This document shows positions 55,210-64,000 of a DNA stretch of 64,000 bases, in pieces. Origin of the DNA: Linnemannia elongata. Taxonomy: Eukaryota > Mortierellomycota > Mortierellomycetes > Mortierellales > Mortierellaceae. Within the stretch, counting starts at the first letter, position 1; every line of letters starts with the position of its first letter. Location of the stretch: positions 2,486,001-2,550,000 of the forward strand of contig JAXBDG010000005.1 in the NCBI GenBank assembly GCA_036320915.1. Reading direction: 5' to 3'. The position numbers were made by a program, and so were the translations under genes. The notes under the pieces were generated by a model, which saw only the letters and a program-made list of their open reading frames with translations, made no database searches and had not been told where the DNA came from.

Positions 55210-56249
55210 ACATGCGTTTGCTTCTGAACCCCCCTCCCTCCCCCAATTTTACTCTCCTTTTTGATCCCTTAGTTAGTTTGCATTTGCATCGTCTCATTCA
55301 ATTCATCTTTTGCTCTTTCCATCCCTCTGGATCAAGCACGCTATGACGTCAGAAAAAAAACCAAAATAAACAAAAATGAAAAAAAGCGCGTTTTTGGACC
55401 CGACAGATCCTCTGTACGTGAAACGAGTGATACAGATCCCGCCTTTTGGACCCTGGTCCTGGCCCGGGCCACCCCTACGCTTGTACGTCATTTTTTCAGG
55501 CCCAAGAATAAAAAGGGAGGGTAGAGGCGAAGCGAAAGTGATGAACAATGATGACGCGCCACACTTTTTTCTCCCTCTTTTTCATTTCTTCACGGGAATC
55601 GATTTGGAAAGGAATAGAAGAACGTCGAGACTAACGACAACAAAGGGGACAAAGAGCTCTTTTTTGTTTTTTTACTATTAGGAGGGCCAAAAAGAAAGTA
55701 AGAAAAAAAAATTGAGGCGGCATTTGGTTGTTTTGCTTTTGGTTCGACCATCATTCCTTTTTTTACATGTTATTGCTTTGGGAAGGGGTTTTTTGAGGCG
55801 CTGCAGTAAGTGTTCACAAAACGAACAAAGATGAGTAAGATGTTGACAGCCGATATGAGACGTGGAAGTGAGATAGTAGATTGATGTTATGGAAGAAAAT
55901 TGGCGCCTAGCGAGAGCCCAACAAACTGGTTAGCACGTTTTCTCTCTCTGTCACTTTCTCCTCCCCCTCCCCCCCCCTTTTTTTTCATTCAAAAAATAGT
56001 GTATGCTGAGCTCAGCTACGGTTCTGAACTAATTCTATGGTTAATAGTTTGCAACGGACATGGGTGGTCGGGGGGCGGGGGGTTGGAGGGGAGTGGAAGG
56101 AAGGAAGAGATGAACTGGTCGAAACGATAAAAGTGCGATGAATTGGTTCGACTCTGGAGCTGTTAGCGCTGTAGACAAAAGCCTCAAAAAGCAAAGTGTC
56201 GTTTCTCTAGGTATTTGCGCCTGCTGTTACAGAATTCTCTGAATTGCTT

Positions 56250-56269
56250 GGGGGGGGGGGGGGGGGGGG
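56250..56269 (+). repeat. Poly(G) tract
   Basis: Twenty uninterrupted G residues in the gene-poor right-hand spacer. Confidence 0.95.
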
Positions 56270-59090
56270 ACATGGAAGAAAAGGATGGGCGAAGCAAGAG
56301 GTTGAAGAGAATGGATTGCGAAATCAGGAGATAAAGACAAGAGGGGAAGGGGAATTTCACAGGGTAAGATGGGTGTGTGTGTGTGTATCATCTGTTCAAG
56401 AAATCATACATAAGTGCTAACTGTTGAAAAAGAACAACGCCTTGCCGTTTTCGTTGTTGCGTGTAGTTTTTCGCTTTACATCTAGGAAACTACTATTGCA
56501 TGACAATGGCGACGAAAAGGGAACAAGGTCAGGGATGGGGTCTAGGCCGTGAATCGAATGTTCGCCTAGGCAAAGGCCAAGCAATTAGATCTAGCGTTAT
56601 GTTGTATTTCAACAATGGCAAATGTGATAGGTGGAGAGAGGGAGGGTGGGAGAAAAAGTGAGAGAGAAAGAGAGGCAATTAGGTGTCCCTGAAAGAGTGG
56701 CGAATGGCAAAGGACGAACGGTAGGACGGATTGGTAAACCCTCTCTTGCCGATTGAGCCGTTTGTTATTTTTTGAGTTCAAGTAATAACAGAGAAAATCA
56801 AGAGCGATCGCACTTTTGGTTTGCCAAATTATTTTCCGAAGAGGCCAGAGGGAAAAAAAAACGTGAAAGATATGAAAAAAACCACAACGGAGAAGTAGGA
56901 AGAACGATAACCTCATCCGCATGTATCTGCTGTAATTGATGTTGTGGTTATGGTAGCACGGGGTTAAGGAGAACGAATGGGTGTATGATGGTGTGTGAAT
57001 GTGTGTGTGGGGGAGAGCAGGAGAGGCACCCTGACTGTTACGAACTACTTGACCCTGCTTTCAGCTAAATGAAATTTAATTGAGATGAGGAGTTCCCGAT
57101 TCTTTGGTAAAGTAGGGAGCCAAGAAGGAGAAGAAGCCTTGGTGTGCTGACTCTGACTTCCGACCTACATTTTTTGTCCATGCCATTGAACACACTAGTG
57201 GAAAGAGGGAAGAAGGGAATGGTGAAATAAGCAGCTCCGATGGGCTCTGTTGACAAACTGAAAATGGGGTGATACAGATACTCACAAGCTAAACATGAAG
57301 GGATTGAGTGCATGGTGGGTGGAGATGGATAGGGTGGATGATCGTCGCGGCTGCTTCTCCTCATGGCCCATGGTGCCCTGTTCATTGTCTCTTTCCATTC
57401 TCTGCATATGGGACTCTTGTTCGTTAGTTGTTCTCCATTCACTAAAAATGCTTCAATACCATCCAGGTTGAGAGGCATACCTTCTTTTCTTTTTTCTTTC
57501 CCGTGGCTGATAACCACAATGCAATGAAAAAAAGCGAATGGCACAGAATGCTAGTACAATAAAAAGACAGTTACTTAAAAACCTAAACGGAAAACCCACC
57601 CTTCAAGCAACGCCTGTGCCTACCAGGTGGGAGATGGGATGATGAGACTTGCACTTTCTTTCAAGGTTTAAGGATCATGAGAGGTTAGGAGTGATGAAAA
57701 AGATGATGGTGGAGCAGAGGAGGACAGGGATCTTTGACTGGGGCCAATTGGCGAATCCGGACGAAGGATCAGTTCAGAATCACCGAAACACCAGAAGCAC
57801 ATACAACACTCGCTTCAATCTTCTTTACTCCTTGGATATGCTTCTGATCCTCATCCTTGGAAGGAGTAAAAGTTAAGGAGAGGGAAGGATATATCTAACT
57901 TTATAAAACTTCGTCCCCATGACTTCAAATAAGGGCTAAAAGTCACCGTTGCGAAGGAGAAAAGAGAAAGGACAAGTAAGAGTTGGATGCCGATGGACAG
58001 TAACGGGAGCAAGTACACATACAAGAAGAATGTTTCTATGCTTGCTTGATACTTGGGCTGGGGTTGAGCCGTTGTATCCCTATCATACATAGTCATGGAA
58101 GGCAAGAGAAGGTCCAGTTTTATGAATAAGAGACCTTTCTCTCTTCCTCTTCTACTGAGAGCACCACCGACAGATGGCAACTCCAACGACAGACAGAGAG
58201 CCTTTTTGCTCTATCTCTCTCCCTCTCTGAGCACTACTCCATCGTTGCTATTTTTTGAGTGCTTGTGCGACCAGCAGGAAGGAATGAAAAATAAAGGCGG
58301 GGTCCATGCCTTCTTCACTCTCACCTTTCTGCCGTTGCTTCTGCAAAGAACAGTAGCCGTACGTTGACGGTTTGCCGATACAGTACGGCACTCAATGAGA
58401 GACTGCCGGACCCTGAGGGCTCATCAACACCCTTTCAAGGAATGACGAATGCTCCTTGTCCGATAGTCTTTTGCTAGCTAGGCTGTTCGCAGTGATGGGA
58501 ACTACATTCACCGACCTACTCAAAGGTTACCAGGAGCTAGTTTTTTTTTCATTAATCAGTTAATAAGATGATGACAACTCGCCAAAAGAATTGGACTCCA
58601 CTCTTTGGCCATTGAACCCGTCATCAAGCTCCTAGCAGCGTAACTTCCTCCTATACCTCTGACTCGAAGAAGGCGAAGCACGAGCTCCCCTTTTTTTTGT
58701 GTGTGGTCAGTCAGGGTTGCTGACTACTAGTAAGTCAGGTGGCCACTCATAAAAAAGAAAAGTGCACGCACACTTGGACGGAACAATCGAAACGTCTTGA
58801 ATTCCTGATCTTGCGACGTGGCTTACCCCCTTGTTCCATCCATCTATCTTATGCCCTATGAATCGACAACGTCGAGGGTGTCGGGTGAGGATGTATGCAT
58901 CCATCTTTGTCAGTGCGCTGCCATGGAGTTGTTAGCTAACAACAGCTTTTGGGTCGACGATCGGGGTAAGCGCCGATGAAAACTTAAAACAATCCAAGGA
59001 AATAACCTGCGCAGGGCTTTCTGTGCCTCACCAGTGTCGTGTCCGTTGAACTCTTCTTCGCTGAAACGATAGACGCTTCGCCAAGCAAAC

Positions 59091-59094
<4 letters not shown>

Positions 59095-59130
<36 letters not shown>
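59095..59130 (+). repeat. (GA)n microsatellite
   Basis: Pure AG dinucleotide run of about 35 bp. Open frames through it are repeat translations. Confidence 0.9.
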
Positions 59131-59133
<3 letters not shown>

Positions 59134-62100
59134 GCAAAAAATAAAAGAACAAAGGCATGGGAAAAAGCAATCTGTCCACACCCGCCCCCCAGGCTTGTCA
59201 TTTGACCCCACGAGTCTGTTGAAATAAAAAAACTGGATATAACATAGCATTGTCGTCTCCAGCATCTTCAACAGCAGCGCAGTTCTTTTGAGCGAGTCGT
59301 TTATTGCAAGGATGTAAGGTGCAGGTTGCTATGGGAGAGAGAGTGAAAGTGAGAGACCAAGAGAGAGAGGAGCTACGTCTGCAGGGTGTACGATGCTTTG
59401 TGAGGCGGCGAAGTGAAGCGAAAGAGGCGGTCGTCACTTGGCAGTTCAAGCAGCTCTAGGTTTCTGACTGAAGGCAGTGAACATAGTCAGGGTTTTACGA
59501 GCTAATGAAAAGAAGGGCTGGGCGACATGAAAGTCAAGGGAGAGAGAAGGGTGTTATTTGCTTGGCAGTTCAAGCGGTTTTTGTTATTTGGCTGATGACG
59601 GTGCTGCGAGCGTTGACGGCAGCAGGAGTGAACAGCAGGTAAAGACTCTGTGAATGCAGGTGTGTGGGGGAGACGCAGGAATAGTAGCTCGGAAGTGGGA
59701 AGGTGCTAAGGGCGAGAACCTATGGTGTTTATGGAGAGAAGGATGCGAATGAGTGAAGGTGATATGTGAACGGAAGCGACAACGACGGCAGCGAAGGCGA
59801 TGATGGTGATCGTAGTGGTAACGACGGTAAAGTGAGCGGGTGAGAGTGAGAGTGAGAGCGAGATTGACCATACAGGATAAAGCCAAGGAGGAGGAGCGTC
59901 CATGGTGAAAGGTGGCGCAGAGGGGCCGTGCCAAGGAGTACCGATGATGATGATGACAAAACGATAAAAGACCCAAAGAAGAAGCAAAAAGTAGTGGCGT
60001 TGTTGAGGAAGGTATAAAAAGGAAGAGGCCACGACAAGTGTTTTCGCTTCTTTCCTCTTCTTTCCTCTTCTCTTCTCTTAACACAACATATATCCACCTC
60101 TCCCTCTTCATTTTTCTCGCCCTCTGATTCGCTGCTGATTCAATCGACACTTCCTATTCAGTCTTATATATAACAACAAACTAATTTTTCAACCTCAGAC
60201 AAGCCCAGCAGCAGAAAGGAAAAAAAAAACATATCGACGCATCAAAAGCAACACCAAAGGTAAGAAAACAACAACACCAGGAAGAACAGCAGGAATAAAC
60301 AAGACACATATATACTGACACCTTGCGCCCATGGACATCAGTCTAAAAGCCATCCAAATACCACATACCTCACCATGCAACCAAAAAAAAATACCAAAAA
60401 TGTCCCGGAACTCCCAGAACATGTAGAATGAGAGGGGAGGAGGAGTGACCAGCCAGCCACGGTGGCCATCAGGGCTCTTTCCCTTCCCCTTTTCCCCTCC
60501 CTTTTTGCTTTGTTTGTGTGTTCTTTACCCATCCATACCCCACAGAACACACATACCTCAGTTTACAACAAGAACACATTACGCCCCCCTTTTCCCTCCC
60601 AACCCTATCTCCCCTTCCTGCCTTTCCCTTGCCTTTTGTGCTTGTAACGCGCATTGCATCCATCGTCGTACTCTCGTTCATTCGCTCCTTTTTTCCTCCC
60701 TTTTCGATAAAAGGGGTTGGTGTACTGGTCGTGGTGCTGGCTGGTGGGGCTGATGGCTGGTTGATGACCCTACGTGGTTCTCTTTACAGTCTTCACTCTT
60801 CCTTCTCATTCTCATATTCATTCTCATACTCAGTGGTATACTCATACCCACTGACACACTTGTACTCATTCATACTTTGCTTGCTATTCGTATCTTACTT
60901 TCAATCCTTCTAGATTCACAAAAATATACACGTCTCTTTGTGCGCTCTTCCTTCCTCCACTTTCATTACTTTGAGTTCTTATCCTTCATACTCTTCTCCT
61001 CTGGTCATCCCGACTACCTCTCGCGAGACACTTGACTTCTCTCTTGAGCCGAAGACTATCTGAAGCGCGGATAATGTAAGTGAACGCAACAGAACAAAAT
61101 GGTGACAATGTTCGGTACCAGCTGCTGGAAGCTTAGGGATCTCAGATGCAACTACATTGCTACAGCGAGCAACAGGCATGGGTGGCGGTGTGGTGATGGG
61201 CATGGATGACTAGCTATGCTCCTTTCTTTTATGGCGAACTGCACAGTGGATTATTATTAATTCTGCGGTGAAACAGGGCAATGCACTCGGACCACCACAG
61301 TGTGTTCAGCCGAGCAAACAGCAAGCATGCTTGATAGTGTGGCGTCTTAGGATGTTGGTTCCTGTTCTTTTTAGTGTGGCTCCCGATATGAGTAGCATGT
61401 GGCAGAGAGCTTTGTTTTGGTCGGTTTTGGTGAACCAGGAATGGACTACTCATATAAGTTACATTGGCGATGGACCTTCAAAAAAGAAAGCTCTTGCAGC
61501 ACAATACAGTGAGGATTAGTAGCTTGAAGCAGCCAGCAGTATGCTTGCTTTATTGCTCCGTTGACTGTTGGGGCCACTGTTTGTTGCGTAGCAGTGCGAG
61601 GACATTGGATACATTGTGCCTTGAGTTAGGTTGTTGAGCTGGGCATTGTATTTCTTCCCAAGTGTAATTATTCTTAAGCCTAAGCTTTCTTTGCTCTTGA
61701 GTGATGGATGGGCCATGGCCACATCATCGTCCATCATTGCCACTGGCCATTCTTTTGTTGTTATTGGTTCTCTTGTACGCTTGTGCGTGTGTCTGTGTGC
61801 GAATGTGCGTATGAGTGCATGCGCTGATTTGTTAATATGAAAAAAGAGAGACCATTACCTATGACACACTTGGGAAGTTGGAACACATGCGGCGGTAGGA
61901 CACAGACACTCAATTTTTCATATATATTGGCGTGCATAGCAGCATCAAGCAGCAACAACAAACAAACACATTAAGACATTATAGGAGGCACAAGGGTCGC
62001 TCGTTTAGTTCTAGCATCTTCTGGCCTCTGCTTAGCATTCAACATTTCGACTTACCAACAGCTCCTTTTTCTTCTCCTCCTTAAACGATATATAGCAATA

Positions 62101-62616
62101 CCACTCATTACCTTTCAACTCATACACACAAACACACACACACAGAAGAGGATATCTCTTCCTTCCGACTCTATTGTTTTCGGTAAGTGGTACTCGCCCT
62201 GTTCCTATCCTCATCATGTCTGCTGTGTATGTAACAGCTGGACTGATGGAAAATGCCCTTTCGCAGGCAGTTCACAGGAGGACGACACACATGCACATGC
62301 ACCCCTATTATTATTATTTACGATACTTCAGTTCAAGCAGTACTGTCGCCCGGATGACAGAAGCACACTTTGCGATCCGTTCATGGGATCACGGTCATCA
62401 ACAGCACCTTTATTCCGATGGACGGACAGACCTTTTTGGTTTGGTTTGGTTTGGTTTGCGGAGATAAGATTGGTTCGTCATGTCCTTTTTTTTATTTATT
62501 TTCCTAGCAGAAGCAGCAGCCTCGTTCTCGTTCCCTCTCCTTTAACAAAATCGAACCCGGCTCTCAAAAAGAAGCACAAAGAAAGAAAGAAAGAAAGAAA
62601 AAAGGCGTTGGAGAAG

Positions 62617-62812
62617 ATGGAAACCTCAACAGCATTGACAGTCAAAAAGAAAAGCAAGTCGACTACATCATTCAAAAATGGATGATCCCTTTACTGCCAC
62701 CCTTGCGCAAGGACTCGCCGCCTTGACCAACACAGGACACATCCTTCATAGAAAGGCTAAGCCTGAACTAATGCCTCCCCATCCTATCCTTCTTTTGAAC
62801 CACAAATACTAA
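62617..62812 (+). other. Two overlapping upstream ORFs before the last gene
   Basis: uORF1 at 62617-62685 encodes a 22-residue lysine-rich peptide (METSTALTVKKKSKSTTSF...). uORF2 at 62678-62812 encodes 44 residues beginning MDDPFTATLAQGLAALTN. They overlap by eight bases in different frames, just upstream of the main ATG at 62935. uORF2 contains no GT dinucleotide within its coding stretch, so it cannot be an upstream coding exon using a GT donor. Both could limit translation of the main frame if included in the mRNA. Confidence 0.4.
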
Positions 62813-62934
62813 CCGATCCTTTCTCTTTCGTCTCTCTTGTTGTGTCTTTGTCATCTTTTACTTAGTTCCCCTCCCTTCCATCCACCCCTCTTTCTCATAG
62901 ACCCATCAAAACACACAACAAACAACTACATACA

Positions 62935-64000
62935 ATGGCTAGCCGGTTATCTAAGGTCTACGACATCAACATGCCTGCAGATCGCTCCGAGTACAGCTAT
63001 CCGATCACCAACATCACATACCACCTGCCAGAATCTCCACATCCAGAGAGAGGCGAGGCCGCAGCTCAGAAGGCCTTCCAGCGTATTCTGGACAGCTACG
63101 ACGAGAACGAGCGGTTGGCGGATGCCTTCCAGGTCGAGCTCGACAAGCGGACGCAGATCGCGAATGAGCGCAAAGCTGAGGAGCGGAGGATCCGGGTAGA
63201 ACGTCAGCGCCTGGCGCGAGAGGAGAAGCGGAACAAGAAGCTTGGCAAGAATCACAAGGCAGTAACCACAGGAGTATCGAGCACACCGACGACGGCGACA
63301 ACTACACCTCCACCAGGTGGTCTACCAGCAACAGCAGTAACGAGCCATCTGTCCGTGCAAGCATTAGCGCAGGCATTCCAGCCGCGGCATGGGCGGTTTG
63401 CTGCTGCGGGATATTCGCTCGTGGGTCTAGAGCGCAGGCCGTCGATCGACCATGCCATTGCTGCAAGCAGAAGCAGCGGGCGGTCTCGGCAAAGCTCTGT
63501 CGGCAGTCTCCACAGCTGCAGCAGCGGTACGAACACGACAATAGCGACAAGTGCTCACGAGGGCACAGAACCAAGTGGGGCGCCGATGGTGGATTCGAGA
63601 TTGAGTTTTTCGGCATCCGATCATCCTCACCCTCCCCATTCCCCGCCTCTTTTTGATGTCCATGGTCACCATTCTTCCCACTCATCTCATCCTCCAGACA
63701 GATCCCTCACCTCTTCTCCCATCCTACCCTTGACCCCCTCGCCCCGCCTCAACCCCTCCTCTGATACCGCTTTCGGCGTAGTCGCTCCCTTCCCCTCGAC
63801 TCTTGCCGCCACTACCATTACTAGCACTACCACCGTTTTCCCAACGTCATCGACTATGACCTCCTCCGCTTCTGGTCACTCTCCTTCCTCTTTCACGTCC
63901 CCTTGCACAAACAACAACAGCAACACATCCTTACCAACACCACCGCCTCAAAAACAGCAACACTCTGGATCATCGACACTGCCAATGCGCAATAAACGCA
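62935..64000 (+). CDS. Unrecognised protein, N-terminal part, runs off window
   Basis: Not recognised. The frame is open from ATG 62935 to the window end without a stop (355 complete codons). The first ~110 residues look like a conserved helical region: MASRLSKVYDINMPADRSEY, YPITNITYHLPESPHPERGE, then FQRILDSYDENERLADAFQ and a long Lys/Arg/Glu-rich coiled-coil-like helix (EERRIRVERQRLAREEKR). The rest is Ser/Thr/Pro/His-rich low complexity with poly-Asn and many SP/TP sites, typical of a phosphorylated cytoplasmic or nuclear regulator (inference). An acceptor-like TTTCTCATAG sits just before an A/C-rich leader (62900-62934), so the start codon probably lies early in an internal exon. The start context (ACAATGGC) is good. 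Confidence 0.75.
   Translation, partial: MASRLSKVYDINMPADRSEYSYPITNITYHLPESPHPERGEAAAQKAFQRILDSYDENERLADAFQVELDKRTQIANERKAEERRIRVERQRLAREEKRNKKLGKNHKAVTTGVSSTPTTATTTPPPGGLPATAVTSHLSVQALAQAFQPRHGRFAAAGYSLVGLERRPSIDHAIAASRSSGRSRQSSVGSLHSCSSGTNTTIATSAHEGTEPSGAPMVDSRLSFSASDHPHPPHSPPLFDVHGHHSSHSSHPPDRSLTSSPILPLTPSPRLNPSSDTAFGVVAPFPSTLAATTITSTTTVFPTSSTMTSSASGHSPSSFTSPCTNNNSNTSLPTPPPQKQQHSGSSTLPMRNKR

Larger units (their letters stand above)
55210..62616. other. 7.4 kb gene-poor region with possible leader exons of the next gene
   Basis: Contains a 20 bp G-run (56250-56269), (GT)n near 56372-56387, (GA)n at 59095-59130, GA-rich DNA near 56630-56670, CT-rich DNA near 60460-60620 and a GGTTT repeat near 62438-62458. 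A TATA-like GTATAAAAAG at about 60010 is followed by a pyrimidine-rich start and candidate splice donors (AAAG|GTAAG at 60259/60260, AAT|GTAAGTG near 61074, TTCG|GTAAGT near 62180) and acceptors (CCTTCTAG near 60913). These could be untranslated exons of the gene starting at 62935. No intact protein-coding gene is supported here. Confidence 0.4.

Noticed and set aside
57065..57544. 159-codon minus-strand ORF in the right-hand spacer
   Set aside because: Mixed composition with no recognisable motif and located in repeat-rich noncoding DNA.

Overview
The window is eukaryotic nuclear DNA from a filamentous fungus. Genes are split by short GT-AG introns (about 90-150 bp, a few longer), proteins carry Gln/Ser/Pro-rich low-complexity tracts, and intergenic DNA is rich in CT/GA microsatellites and homopolymers. 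The housekeeping orthologues are fungal (CYS3-type bZIP, NOB1, SDE2, dolichol kinase, calnexin). The ribonuclease-inhibitor-type LRR proteins with an F-box-like head resemble those I associate with early-diverging Mucoromycota such as Mortierella. That placement is an inference.

Left arm (1-21.4 kb), conserved genes: the 3' part of a HECT ubiquitin ligase (+), NOB1 rRNA endonuclease (+), a CYS3/MetR-type bZIP factor (+), a possible frame-broken coding relic near 10.6-11.2 kb, an oversized dolichol kinase (-), and a large unrecognised four-exon protein (-). For the split genes I followed each intron by splice-site phase. Summed exon lengths are divisible by three in every multi-exon model.

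Centre (21.4-46.2 kb), a repeat-rich accessory region. It holds at least five intact genes (A, C, E, F, G), all on the minus strand, for small secreted proteins with the shared six-cysteine pattern C-x-C-x(8-11)-C-G-x-C-x(7-9)-C-x(5-9)-C. Each has a 98-170 bp intron in its 5' leader ending 5-30 nt before the start codon. Decayed relatives (B, D, H) lie among them. The same region has two other small secreted proteins, a decayed Ty3/gypsy chromovirus integrase, a Kelch-repeat relic, and a roughly 3.1 kb tandem duplication. Each duplicated unit carries a TATA box, an LRR gene and a degenerate antisense copy of the 3' end of 25S rRNA. A third 25S fragment lies at 39.4 kb. The cysteine-rich family is the best candidate for an undescribed system, perhaps effector or antimicrobial peptides (inference).

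Right arm (46.2-64 kb), conserved genes again: SDE2 splicing factor (-), calnexin (-), and, across a 400 bp divergent promoter with a UPR-like element, a ZUP1-type deubiquitinase (+). Then come an ACOT9-like mitochondrial acyl-CoA thioesterase (+), a gene-poor 7.7 kb stretch, and the start of an unrecognised protein (+) that runs off the window and is preceded by two overlapping upstream ORFs.
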